64,000 nucleotides of DNA from Isoetes taiwanensis (GCA_021234155.1 JAJEKV010000051.1:2666754-2730753), one strand, 5' to 3'; numbered from the stretch's first letter, positions 31,504-42,419 are shown. Program-made: numbers and translations. The notes: a model not told the origin generated them from the sequence alone.

Positions 31504-31978
31504 AATGGGCATAAACGAATGGGTCTTCTAATGACATGAAGATGCCTTTTCTGCTCTTGGGATAATACATATGGAAGCTTATGCGCGTGCAAGTATTGCA
31601 ATTACTCATAATGTCAGAAATCTTAAACAGTAATCCTAAAATCTCTAACATGGACTTATAGTCGTAGAGTCATAGTACCACTCCATATAGAACCAGTAAG
31701 CTGGTTGCCATATAAGATGAGGACTTGCAGATTTCTTTCTGTGCAAAAAACTGGCACAACCCTTTGTTCATAAAGTAACTTCTATGCTTTCATCCTTCCT
31801 AGAGTTATTTTTATATCATAACGTGTTGCATATTTTGTTTCATTTTTTTTTAACTTTATGGCATCAAAAGGACACGTGTAGTTTCCTTTGGCCTAGAATA
31901 GAATAACCCCACTAGCCCATCCTTGCCAGCCAAATTTGTTTTCCTGAAGTTATTTTTATGGCTTCAAAGATAAGATAA

Positions 31979-32893
31979 GATAAGATGAATTTTTACGTCC
32001 ACGGGAACCCAACGGGTTATGGGACGGCACATGCAAGGGCAACAACCCATCTAAAACCTGATGTAACATTCCTAACCGACATGCCCTTAACCAACTGGGG
32101 AAAACCGTCTAGACGTTTATGAGTAGTCGCTTCTACCCATTTATGCCGGTATCTCGGGAATGCCCCACAGGCACATTCAAGGATCGAATGCTCGAGCGGT
32201 CTACCATGGGCCGTTACAGTCTCTCCCACTAGAACTATGCTCGTCCTTGAGCATCCAAAAGCTCCTCCTTACGGTTACACAATTGAAGAGGGGAGAGGTC
32301 CTCATGTACTGAGAAACTAGCCCCTCTGAGATGGTTTCCATGCTGAAGAACATGTAAGCGGCTAAAAGTGTTTTGAAACCGAACTAAAAGATGGCGAGGA
32401 CGATCAGGTCTTGCTGCTCCCACCCTAGTAGCGGAGACAACTCCACCAACCTTCACATGCATGACATCAGTGAAAAAATGCAAAGCCGCATCCATATCAG
32501 AATGGGCATCATCTTCTGCCTCTGCAACCCCTATAATACGAAAGTTCAGGCTCCTGGTAACAGAAGATACTGAGGCAGCCTGCTCCTGTCTGCTAGCTCG
32601 ACACTGCGACTCCTAGTTCCATTGGGATTGTGGAGATGTCTGTATGCCCACCTCAACATGTTCCCTTTCCAATGCCTGCACTTCCGCTTCGACACAATGT
32701 TTCTTCTGTAGCTGTAATTCTGTATCTAGTGTCTGTACTAAGGCATCACTTGTGCCCACATACTGGGCCTTAGGGTCTGGAACAAAGGCATGTATTAGCT
32801 GTAATAAGTGTGTACATCTCTCAATAGACACGATCATAGATGTGGCCGTCATTCCTCCCTCAGAATGAATGAGTCGTACCTGGTCACGAAGTG
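31979..32893 (-). mobile_element. Short LINE-like element carrying only ORF1, with TTATC tail
   Basis: Inserted relative to unit 1 with the 5-bp duplication TCAAA (31974-31978 and 32894-32898; single at 15474-15478). On the minus strand the 3' end reads GTTCCCGTGGACGTAAAAAT and then TTATC repeats, similar to the LINE A terminus (CTCCGTGGACGATAAAATC plus ATTCT repeats). The only coding sequence is an L1-type ORF1 remnant. No endonuclease or RT is present. Confidence 0.75.
32235..32893 (-). pseudogene. L1-type ORF1 RNA-binding protein remnant
   Basis: One continuous frame with a single in-frame TAG at 32613-32615. Order as in L1 ORF1 proteins: a helical, probably coiled-coil segment (TELQLQKKHCVEAEVQALER), an RRM-like part (NFRIIGVAEAEDD ... 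ALHFFTDVM), then the C-terminal domain (RPDRPRHLLVRF, LRGASFSVHEDLSP, RKEELLD). ORF1 proteins bind LINE RNA as trimers. The 5' end is cut by the insertion border at 32893. The segment 31979-32234 behind it is 3' UTR with no recognisable ORF2. Confidence 0.72.
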
Positions 32894-34374
32894 TCAAAAG
32901 GACACGTAGAGTTTTTTTTTTTTTTGGCCTAGGCTGGAATAACCCCACTAGCCTTTCCTTGCCACGTCATAAAACCAAATTTGTTTTTCTAAAGGTAACT
33001 TTATGTCTTTAAAAGACATTGATGTGGAGCTTCTTTTGGCCTAGGCGAAAATGGTCTTATTAGCCTATCATTGGCTACCACGAAATCTAAGAAACTAGCA
33101 AAAAGCACACCAGAAGACTTTGGCAAGGTCAAACTTGCGACCTATTTTGCAAGGAAAAACTACCATTATTTGATCAATATGTAGCATAATAACATGGGGT
33201 TTTTTTTGTATTTTTGTACGGTTTTTCCAATGGTTTTTATATGATTTGATGGGCGTATTACACAAGGCCTACTAATTAGTACATCTAGAGTGCCCATTGT
33301 ATTTGCATACGCTTGAATTAATTTTAATGCCTCTTTTCAATGGTGTAGACCCATATATGTAGTATTTTTCAGTTAAGTTTTATTTTTCGTATTATATTTT
33401 ATTTTGCTCGACATGCAAAGCTCGAGCAGCTCATTTTAGGGTTTTTTGCTGTAAGGGCGTGGTTATGTGGGTCGGATTCAAGCAACATCGGATTTGGGCA
33501 GCGCTTAACCGGTAACATGTTCCCTTTCCAATGCCTGCACTTCCGCTTCGACACAATGTTTCTTCTGTAGCTGTAATTCTGTATCTAGTGTCTGTACTGA
33601 GGCATCACTTGTGCCCACATACTGGGCCTTAGGGTCTGGAACAAAGGCATGTATTAGCTGTAATAAGTGTGTACATCTCTCAATAGACACGATCATAGAT
33701 GTGGCCGTCATTCCTCCCTCAGAATGAATGAGTCGTACCTGGTCACGAAGTGTCAAAAGGACACGTAGAGTTTTTTTTTTTTTTGGCCTAGGCTGGAATA
33801 ACCCCACTAGCCTTTCCTTGCCACGTCATAAAACCAAATTTGTTTTTCTAAAGGTAACTTTATGTCTTTAAAAGACATTGATGTGGAGCTTCTTTTGGCC
33901 TAGGCGAAAATGGTCTTATTAGCCTATCATTGGCTACCACGAAATCTAAGAAACTAGCAAAAAGCACACCAGAAGACTTTGGCAAGGTCAAACTTGCGAC
34001 CTATTTTGCAAGGAAAAACTACCATTATTTGATCAATATGTAGCATAATAACAGGGGGTTTTTTTTGTATTTTTGTACGGTTTTTCCAATGGTTTTTATA
34101 TGATTTGATGGGCGTATTACACAAGGCCTACTAATTAGTACATCTAGAGTGCCCATTGTATTTGCATACGCTTGAATTAATTTTAATGCCTCTTTTTCAA
34201 TGGTGTAGACCCATATATGTAGTATTTTTTCAGTTAAGTTTTATTTTTCAGATTATATTTTATTTTGCTCGACATGCAAAGCTCGGCAGCTCATTTTAGG
34301 GTTTTTTCTTTGTAAGGGCGTGGTTATGTGGGTCGGATTCAGCAAAGATCGGATTTGGGGCAGCTTAACCGGTT
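32656..34374. repeat. Tandem duplication, 2 x about 860 bp
   Basis: Unit a is 32656-33514 and unit b 33515-34374, both starting ACATGTTCCCTTTCC and ending near GCTTAACCGGT. Each contains part of the LINE ORF1, host duplication sequence and the start of the long inverted-repeat element. The tandem duplication therefore happened after those insertions. Differences are few and clustered. Confidence 0.92.
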
Positions 34375-34504
34375 CAAGCAGAGAGCTACGAGTGCTTGAA
34401 GCGATGCTTGCCAATCCATGAAAGTCCTTCCTCCCGCTTTTGTGTTTTGAACGATGGAGCTATTTTTTTTTCATCTCTGTGAACATGTAGGCGCCCTTGA
34501 TTTT

Positions 34505-34745
34505 ACGGTTTGGAGGCCATTCAACTTTTAGGGTTTTGAGGCCCACAAACAGTTGATTGGTTTGGTTTCTTTGGGGGGATGCGAGATTTGACTTCTTCTT
34601 CTCCTCCTTGGTATTCCCTCCATAGCCGAGAAACCATCTCTTTTCTTTCCTGCATTCTTACCACATCCTTCATCTTGGGAAGATCTTCTGGCTGAAGCTC
34701 TTGTGCACAATGTGAGCCATCTGCACCAACTCTTCAATGTCACCA
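34505..34745 (-). pseudogene. SERK-like receptor kinase, C-terminal fragment
   Basis: The minus strand reads ELVQMA, then in another frame LPKMKDVVRM, MVSRLWREYQGGEE and a short tail. This fits the end of kinase subdomain XI plus C-terminal tail of SERK-type LRR receptor kinases (family pattern: RPKM..VVRMLEG followed by a Trp-rich segment). It is frameshifted and lies 630 bp downstream of the kinase exon at 35372-35536 on the same strand. Confidence 0.6.
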
Positions 34746-35371
34746 AGGTTTGCTTCCATTTCCCAATGTAATCGCTTTGTTTTGAGTCACAAAATGGATT
34801 TTTCCATTTGGGTTTTTGATTGAATGGCGCAGGATCTCCGGTTTAAGCCTATCTTTGGAGATTTGAGAGAGAAAGAGGGTCGATTTGTGTCCGGGTGCGG
34901 ACCAACCACCACAAAGTGCTCTAGCAACCGCTTACGTAGTTTGTTTAAACGTAAGGCTGGTTATGTTCTTAGGATTATATGACATGCTCAATAAGTTCAC
35001 TCATATTCACACATTGCATGAGCGACTTGGTTCTGAGAGTTATGGAGGCTGGAGCCTTTGTCTTTTGAGCCAAGAACAATGTGGAAAAGGGAGATGGAGT
35101 GGCTTTTTGTCGGGTTAGCGATTATATCGTAGAGCTTGTGCCCTCTTGGCAAAACTTCTCTGATGGAAGTAACATGGAGGTATGTTCAATATGTGGTCGA
35201 GGATGCATTAGCTAATGTGTAAATTTTAAATTCATCTGCTAGCATCTTCTCATTTTTATGAATTGGCATGACAGATTATGGTCACTCGACCCCGTTCGGA
35301 TCAACAAATTCATTCATCTTTCCAGCGAATAACTTCGTCTTCACCTAAAAGGAGACCAGGAAGGAAGGTTA

Positions 35372-35536
35372 CTTCACCTTTGCCAATCCAAAATCCCCCA
35401 CTAAAGGTTCAAAGTTATCATCCAGCAAAATGTTGGCAGCCTTTACATCACGGTGTATTATCTTCGGGTCACAATGTTCATGAAGATAAGCAAGACCTCA
35501 AGCTGCACCTAAAGCTATACGTTTCCGAATCTCCCA
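35372..35536 (-). pseudogene. SERK-like receptor kinase, catalytic-loop exon fragment
   Basis: 55 codons encode [38 protein letters not shown] and LVGDFGLAK, that is subdomains VIb and VII with HRD and DFG intact. A TGA at 35498-35500 replaces the Arg expected after GAA. The rest of the kinase is absent apart from the C-terminal piece downstream. A functional SERK is a plasma-membrane co-receptor. This is a captured, dead piece within the inverted-repeat element. Confidence 0.85.
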
Positions 35537-36134
35537 AGTAAGTGCTTTTCTTTCACGATGTTCAATAATGGTTTGGATTGCATACTTTTATAAGCTTATC
35601 AATTTTTCAATCTCATTAATGTTATGGTGTTTAGTCTCTGATTCTCAGAATGGTCCTAGAGAAGAATCTTTCCAAAAGACACGATCAAAATTAAAAAAAA
35701 GGCGGTTTGCGGTTACAACAACTGCAGTTGAAAAGGTAGTGCTAGTTGCAACAACTGGTTTGTGTTGTGAAGACGAATTTGATCTTGCAGTGTTGAGGAT
35801 TCAAGGTCCATGGTCCGAAGAAGATTCAAGTGTGAGCTCTTTGGCTATTTAATTTTAAAACTGTGAATATGGTTCCGGTTATCAAACTGTCTGTGATTAT
35901 GGCTTATATTTGAGAAGTGTTGTTCAATATTCTGAAATATAACTCTAGCCATTACCATATTATCTGTTATTCTATTATCATGTATGTAAAGCGATGATTG
36001 CTAGATGCTTGTCAAAACCTCACCATCAGTTACCACGAAGCACAGCCAATCAATTTAGATGAGGAAACAATGTTATTTGGTCAGATTCATTGTAAAGCCT
36101 TGAAATATAAATTCTCTTAGAAGCATCCCTCTGA

Positions 36135-36585
36135 GCATATTCACACGGGGGGTGACTCCAGGCATCGAGTCGTCGGATTGGCATATTAAGCCCCTTATTC
36201 CATAATCTACACCGTCACGTAAAATTCCTCGCGTTTTGTGGGGTATGCAAGTACAAGATTTGCTATCTTTGTATAATAAGATTCGCAAAAATACTATAAG
36301 ATTTCAATAGGAATACTATATGGTGTTGATTTAGATGCGTCCAAAATACAATTATGAGGGCTCTCATTTGCCCTACGTCACCCCAGTGTGAATATGCACC
36401 CAAACCAAAGGGGGTTTAAGGGGGATTTTAATTTAAATGTGTTGGATCCAATGGTTATATTTATTAATGTCAATGGTAGTTATGTGTTGGTTATTATACT
36501 AAAAATTTTTTTTGGCCCTTCGGGCCATAAAAAAAAAAAGCGACGATGAGAATATAAAAAGACATTTAAAACATGTAGCAATATG
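36135..36585. mobile_element. MITE-like element, copy with one truncated arm
   Basis: It begins GCATATTCACACGGGG and its inner right terminus reads CCCCAGTGTGAATATGC near 36385-36402. The full right arm continues to GTGTTGG at about 36487, then a GGCCCTTCGGGCC hairpin and an A-run. The interior matches 38990-39202. The outer part of the left arm is missing. Confidence 0.6.
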
Positions 36586-38141
36586 TGTTATGTGTTTATG
36601 TTAATAATGTTAATTTATTATAATAGTGGAGTCTCCAAACTAAACATATTTGTAAATTATGCACTTGAACAATTATATTAAATTTGAGAATACACCATTT
36701 CATTGTGTCTAATAATAAACCAACTGCCTGTACAATAACCTCTCCAACTTGCTTGCTCATGAGAAACTTTTGTAGCTTGTTTCAAAGCAATAAATGTGTC
36801 AATGTTTTATCTGATTGTCAACACAACTTGGTAGCTTTCACATTCTAATAGAGTTAAAAATTAAAAGCCACGCATAAATATTGGTTGAATTCTCGCCAAA
36901 CAATGTGTGAACAATGAAATAAAAGAAATGGATAACAATATTAAGAGATCTCAAAAATGGTGAAACACACAAATCTTACCTTCAGCATGACAATAGCATC
37001 GATCTAGGTCTCCACCATAGGTGCCTGAATGTTCTACAATTTCATACCACCATCTGTAACAGTGGCAACAGAAGAATCAGAACTTAAGGTTTTACCAAAG
37101 CATTTGCAAAGTAATTGTGTGCAATAGCTTGCCATATGAAAACTTGACTTGCTTTGCCGCCATCGTACTTTGACCACCTAAATTTCCTCAAATATGTTTG
37201 AGCTTGCTCTTGTGTTGCACAACACCGCAAAAGCTTCCGCTTCCTAACTTTGGTTTGTTGCCAATCGCCATTTGCGAGAAAGACGATTTGCCACTTGAAG
37301 AGCTTGAATCCCTGGCGTTGTGCATTTGATTAGGAGAATCATGGTGTGCATTTGATCAGGAGAAGCATAGGCGATGCGCTACAAAGACTGATGATGATAG
37401 CAGAAGAGCGAAGTCAAGTCCCAGTTACTTAAACAAACAAACTTTTCTGCGCTCCCATCCAGTAGCAGGGGTTGTTAATATTTTAAGGATGCAGGCAGTG
37501 GTAAGCCAGCAATAGGTCCCTCCTGTCTATTTCACAAATGAAAACAGCAATTAAAGATGTGAAAAACATTGATGGCAAAAACATGGATTCGAGGAGAAAA
37601 TACGGATGAGCGAAACTAAGGTGGATCTTATGAGCTCGTTGGAATCGGATGCACGATTCATATCGATGCTTCCATCTCACACCATCGGCATTTCATTTTT
37701 AATCTGCCTAAAACTTCACACCAATCAAATCTTCAAACGCAGGATCAAATTACACTAGATACGCTTCTATAGACAATCCAAGAAAAAGTAAGATGAAGAT
37801 GGATATTATGCTCCAAAGAAACATGTGCTGAGGTAATCCGGGCTTCCCTAAGCAACGATTCCTTAAAGAAATAACTATGAAGGTAGCTCAAGGCAAGTAA
37901 ATTTTGCATTACTGAACTGAATATCTAGCACCAGAATCGTGTGGCCTTGTTTCAAAACGAGACATATGAGCTTTCCTCTCAAGGAAAAGCAAATGAACCA
38001 TCTCTGACCCGATGCAGAAGAAATGGGATCGAGCATGTCCGTTGCCTACAACATCATCCATAGACTGCTCATGCATTTAGCTTGCCAGCATTCCGACATC
38101 TGGCCCCTTTCTTCTTCAATACCTTCCCTTTGCCTTTTTTT

Positions 38142-38252
38142 TCATTTGCCCCACTGGAGCCTTGTTGCAACCCCGGCATTCCAAAGCCTCTGCAGACTGA
38201 CCTCGCTGCTCGCCTCATCGTGCTCATAATCCTCGCGAACTGTGGAAGCCAT
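38142..38252 (-). pseudogene. Possible captured 5' end of an unknown plant gene
   Basis: ATG at 38250-38252 opens 36 codons (MASTVREDYEHDEASSEVSL...) ending at a stop. Purine-rich sequence encoding Lys and Arg follows in other frames. Upstream on the minus strand is a leader-like TTTAGGGTTTTCGTGG. It looks like the start of a plant gene caught in the element. I do not recognise the gene. The remaining 35600-38140 shows no identifiable coding sequence apart from short unassigned frames. Confidence 0.3.
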
Positions 38253-38794
38253 AGCGAGGAGGAAACTGTACGAAATGGTCTCTGTATTCTCTAAATCCCC
38301 CTCTCCACGAAAACCCTAAAGTTGAAAGCCTCGTTGCTTGCATGTCCTTCATAAAATTAAATTAATTAAGTTTTTAAGGAACAAAAACATGCAAGGCAAA
38401 ACCATTGCAAAACCATAGATAAAATGCCATTCAAATATGAGAATCCAGTGTGCACTCTAGATATACTAATTAGTATGCCTCGTGCAATACGCCCATGAAA
38501 TCATATAAAAACCATGCCAAAAAACGTATAAAATCACAAAAAAAACCCCCTGTTATAATGCTACATATACCTGTTGGTGAATTTGCTATACCCTTTGTTT
38601 CAGCTGGTTATCCTACTAGATTAGTTAATCTTCTCGGTTGAGCCTTTTAATGTTCAAGCTAATGTATTTGAAGAAGTTTCTAAAAGGTGAGCTTCTAAAT
38701 ATTTAAACGATGGTTATCTAGTACACTTCAAATATTAAATCCTTAGTGCATATTTCGATTCCAAGGTTCAAGATGCAACCCTACACTATCTTTA

Positions 38795-38874
38795 TGTTTT
38801 AAATGTCTTTTATATTCTCACGTCTGTTTTTTTTTTATGGCCCGAAGGGCCAAAAATTTTTTTTAGTATAATAA
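38795..38874. repeat. Inverted copy of 36488-36585 with GGCCCTTCGGGCC hairpin
   Basis: It reads GGCCCGAAGGGCC with long T-runs, then the reverse complement of GAGAATATAAAA and ACATTTAAAACAT found near 36550-36580. The homology therefore extends past the MITE arm, showing an inverted duplication of a larger piece. Confidence 0.65.
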
Positions 38875-39317
38875 CCAACACATAACTACCATTGACATTA
38901 ATAAATATAACCATTGGATCCAACACATTTAAATTAAAATCCCCCTTAAACCCCCTTTGGTTTGGGTGCATATTCACACGGGGGGTGACTCCGGGCATCG
39001 AGAGCTGTCGGATTGGCATATTCGCCCCTTATTCCTTAATCTACACCGTACGTAAAGTTCCTCATTTGTGGGGTATGCAAGTACAAGATTTGCTATACTG
39101 TATAATAAGATTCGCAAACTACTATAAGATTTCAACCGGAATACTATATGGTGTTGATTTCGTACGTGCAAAATACAATTATGAGGGCTCTCGCTGCCCT
39201 ACGTCACCCCCCGTGTGAATATGCACCCAAACCAAAGGGGGTTTAAGGGGGATTTTAATTTAAATGTGTTGGATCCAATGGTTATATTTATTAATGTCAA
39301 TGGTAGTTATGTGTTGG
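38875..39317. mobile_element. MITE-like element with perfect 115-bp inverted arms
   Basis: The arms 38875-38989 and 39203-39317 are exact reverse complements by eye, starting CCAACACATAACTACC and ending GGTAGTTATGTGTTGG. The 213-bp interior matches the element at 36135. No convincing target-site duplication is seen. Unit 2 of the host duplication resumes right after 39317. Confidence 0.8.
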
Positions 39318-39577
39318 TAGGCGAGATTGAGGAAGGGAATTAATATATGTAAACAAAAAACCCGACACATCCCTCATGTAGTTTTTGGTTTTGCCATGGC
39401 TGAGAAGCCCTAGAATGTAAGAATGTATGTCGTTGCTGCTCACAATGGAGACTCTGGAGTGTCTGCGGAGAGTGGACTAACTTGATAGTCTGCTAGAGAA
39501 GGGCTACCGCTGCAATGGCTGTCGTGAAAGCTTCGCAGAACAGAGTATCTATCACGGGCTCTACCATAGCGAGACGA

Positions 39578-40246
39578 ATAGGCAACGGGCAGATTATCTC
39601 GAACAACCAGTTTAGGGCAGTCACCAAGCATATCCGGGTATATATCCATATATATACTTGGTATATGCCCTTTACCCACATAAACGAGGGTTGGCCCTTA
39701 TGGGGACCCAAAAAGTCAGCACAACTTTCCACATATAGCCTGCAAAATAAAACATGACTAGAACAAATGCTTTATATAATGGGTCATGCCATTTATGCGT
39801 GGAGATTTATCAAATTAGAATGAAGAATGAACATCATATGGCATCGACTCTAGATTAGATTTCAAAACATTGTACATGAGGACTTGCACATAAATTATGG
39901 AATCCCTTTGGACCACATTACATATAAATGATGGAATCCCTTTGGACCACATTCCGTATAGAACACCCGTAAAGGTAATTGTAAAGTGTCATGGATATTT
40001 TTATTCTACTTATGTATTTATATAGGGTATATTTTGGTGACTATGATGGATTTGCCTTCATCATCCTTTATATTGGAATAAATTTGAGCAACCACACAAT
40101 CATTTGAGTTCTCTCTCATGGCCACCATCTTTGGTCTTTGTGAAGCCATAATGCAGGCTCCACCCATGAACCGCTCATGCAAGCACAATTTCATTATAAT
40201 GGGAAAATTTTTAGTAAACTGGAATTTTTTTATTATGGGGGTTGTA
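39578..40246. other. Non-coding DNA after the duplication
   Basis: AT-rich. It contains a 38-bp near-repeat of ATGGAATCCCTTTGGACCAC (about 39897 and 39933). No gene is recognised. Confidence 0.5.
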
Positions 40247-40387
40247 TAGACCTTATGCAGGGGTTGCATACACGTGTACAGTACCCTGTATCATAGACCT
40301 TATGCAGGGGTTGTATACACGTGTACAGTACCCTGTATCATAGACCTTATGCAGGGGTTGTATACACGTGCAGTACCCGTGTATCGT
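40247..40387. repeat. 47-bp tandem repeat, three units
   Basis: Units start at 40247, 40294 and 40341 with TAGACCTTATGCAGGGGTTG and contain TACACGTGTACAGTACCC. The last unit is slightly shortened. Confidence 0.92.
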
Positions 40388-40647
40388 ACATACATGAATA
40401 TTTAGAGAACATAATAACACGGTATCATATACCAACTTCCAAACACAATAGAGACCGAAGTATGAACTATGTATGTCCCTAGCAACCTTCCCCCAGGTTC
40501 CTAACCCCTTCCCTTCCCTTTCCCTTCGCTGCGAGGTCTAACCCACGATCCGGGTTAGGAGTCAAGAGCTCACGCTCATCCCGGCTGATTCTTCCCACCA
40601 TATGGGGTACCTAGTCATTAGAAAAAGTAATTCCACGAGGATAATAC

Positions 40648-41091
40648 TCACGGAAGAAGAAGCGGACCCAACTCCACAAAACCGTTGTAAGCGTTGTAGT
40701 ACACCCTAATAAGGCCATACATACATCCCTTACAAATTTCATGAATGAACTCGATATGTATGCATCCGGAGAGTGTGCTAAATATCCGGCCACGAAGAAG
40801 AGGCCTCAATTCTTTGTAGCATCTCGCCCGGATAAGGAGGGGTTCAAGCATTCCCCTCATTGCAAGTCTCCTATAACATTCAGATGGATTAATTTCCATC
40901 AGTGGCTCATGACCACAATCAAATCGCTCCAGAATGAAGTTGATCAACTCCATTGTAAGCTCCTTGGTGGGACTGTGGCGCAACCTCCACTCCAAGAAAT
41001 GGTCCCATAGCTCATCCATTCCAGGTCGCCTGCAATGAATGCAGGGCATGCTTGCAGGCCTTACGGAGTAGCCAGGGAGGATTGGGTCCAA
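40648..41091 (-). CDS. Unrecognised 147-residue ORF
   Basis: A single open frame with a Cys/His-rich start (MPCIHCRRPGMDELW), a helical middle (ELTMELINFILERF) and further Cys and hydrophobic residues. No domain is recognised. It lies upstream of the minisatellites and the third small-protein copy, in the neighbourhood of transposase copy 2. It might be another component of that element, or part of an unrelated decayed gene. There is no homologue elsewhere in the window apart from a very weak resemblance to 12540-12866. Confidence 0.3.
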   Translation of the reverse strand: MDPILPGYSVRPASMPCIHCRRPGMDELWDHFLEWRLRHSPTKELTMELINFILERFDCGHEPLMEINPSECYRRLAMRGMLEPLLIRARCYKELRPLLRGRIFSTLSGCIHIEFIHEICKGCMYGLIRVYYNAYNGFVELGPLLLP

Positions 41092-41119
41092 TCATTTGCA
41101 AAAGCAAGCAAGGATCACC

Positions 41120-41545
41120 CGTGAGACAAGGAACAGGAGAGAGCAAGTAGCAAGTTCAAGAGCAAGCAACAAGATCAAGTTGCGGGGAGCACGGGGAATG
41201 AAGTAGCAAGGAACAAGGATCAAGATCAAGTAGCAAGATGCAATGAACAAGGAAGATCAAGTAGCAAGAAGATCAAGGAACAAGGAAGATCAAGGAGCAA
41301 GAAGCAAGGATCAAGATCAAGTAGCAAGGAACAAGATCAAGTAGCAAGATCAAGAGCAAGGAACAAGATCAAGTAGCAAGGAGCACGGGAATGAAGTAGC
41401 AAGGAACAAGGATCAAGATCAAGTAGCAAGAAGCAATGAACAAGGAAGATCAAGTAGCAAGAAGATCAAGGAACAAGGAAGATCAAGTAGCAAGAAGATC
41501 AAGGAACAAGGAAGATGAAGGAGCAAGAAGCAAGGATGAAAAGTG
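41120..41545. repeat. AAGATCAAGTAGCAAG-type minisatellite
   Basis: Irregular tandem repeats of CAAG, ATCAAG, GTAGCAAG and GAACAAGG words, with two longer near-repeats (about 41190-41290 and 41375-41500). Purine-rich and non-coding. Confidence 0.9.
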
Positions 41546-41576
41546 AGAAGTGAAAACAAGAATTTATAGCTACGAA

Positions 41577-41720
41577 TCCAATAATGTTGAAGTATAATAC
41601 CAATAATGTTGAAGCATAATACCAATAATGTTGAAGTATAATACCAATAATGCTGACGTATAATACCAATAATGCTCACGTATAATACCAATAATGCTGA
41701 AGTATTATATCAATAATTCT
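41577..41720. repeat. 22-bp tandem repeat, about six units
   Basis: Unit AATACCAATAATGTTGAAGT plus AT, with small changes, ending where the conserved upstream region of the small-protein gene begins. It appears to be an expansion of the CAATAAT words in that upstream region. Confidence 0.9.
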
Positions 41721-41728
41721 ACAACGAC

Positions 41729-41736
41729 TATAAAAG
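41729..41736 (+). promoter_or_regulatory. TATA box of small-protein gene, member 3
   Basis: TATAAAAGCAGCT starts here, 38 bp before the ATG at 41767. It is identical to the boxes of members 1 and 2. Confidence 0.6.
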
Positions 41737-41766
41737 CAGCTCCATTCGGTAAGTCATTCATCTCCC

Positions 41767-41984
41767 ATGGCTTATAATATTTATGAAGATCAGTTTGAGA
41801 CCATTCTTTGCTCCATGAGCTACAATGATATTAATCGCTGCATACATAAAGGTGTTAAAATTTGGATCCTTACTTACAATCCAAAGCGAGAAGGTCGTGA
41901 GTGTGATTGCCCGGCCTTACTCGTGTTGTGATCCATCTTCTTTGGGTTCTGGCGCCATGCCTACTGGTGAATCGATCACAATAG
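41767..41984 (+). pseudogene. MSYN-family small protein, member 3 (frameshifted)
   Basis: It starts MAYNIYEDQFETILCSMSYND, quoted in part: ILCSMSYND aligns with IKCYMSYND of member 2, followed by C.H.GV. After 54 codons a stop occurs, but the other frame continues VVIHLLWVL, matching RVVIHLYWLP. One frameshift therefore breaks the gene. It is convergent with transposase copy 2, which ends on the minus strand near 42420. This is the same arrangement as at the left window edge. Confidence 0.65.
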
Positions 41985-42419
41985 CGAGGATTGATGATGA
42001 GTGAATCATCGACTCTATAATGCCATCAATAATATGTGCATCTAAATTATATGTATGCCATGAATAATGTGTGCATCGGATGTAATGATGTGTATTAAAC
42101 ACCTATTATAAAAGATGTAAGGATGTTAGTATAAGCATAATGAAAGCTAATTGATGTATCGACAATGTATTAATTGTCCAAAATGCTTAAGTATTATAGC
42201 AAAAGAAATTACATACATAATTATCGAGAACATGGTGAGATCTTTGAGCTTTTAACTAATGCTATGTCCCCACATGTCAACAATGTATTTTGGAATACGA
42301 GCAGTCTTGGTCTTTTGCCATTTGCATCCCATGCATAATGTATGGCATCTAACTTCTCATACCTTGATGGATCGATGGATTGGGTGCATAGCGTTTAGTT
42401 AAGCAACTTTGTATAGTCA

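Larger units (their letters stand above)
33176..38575. mobile_element. Long inverted-repeat element carrying captured gene fragments
   Basis: The ends form inverted arms of about 120 bp (33176-33295 and 38459-38575; repeated at about 34037). Shared words are ATATGTAGCAT, TTTTTATATGATTT, ATGGGCGTATT and ACTAATTAGTA. Roughly three quarters of positions match by eye. The interior holds a receptor-kinase pseudogene and another gene start. This is the shape of a Pack-type (gene-capturing) TIR element. I found no target-site duplication and no transposase, so the class is uncertain. Confidence 0.55.
15992..39577. repeat. Tandem segmental duplication, unit 2 (interrupted)
   Basis: Homologous blocks to unit 1: 15992-16124, 28362-28398, 29960-31191, 31504-31978, 32894-33174 and 39319-39577. 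Between them lie LINE B with a nested LTR element, a Helitron, a hAT MITE, an ORF1-only LINE and a 6-kb inverted-repeat block. The unit thus grew from about 3.8 kb to 23.6 kb. Confidence 0.85.

Noticed and set aside
41120..41545. Minisatellite considered as a CRISPR array
   Set aside because: Repeats are irregular, without unique spacers of constant length, and the DNA is a plant nuclear sequence.
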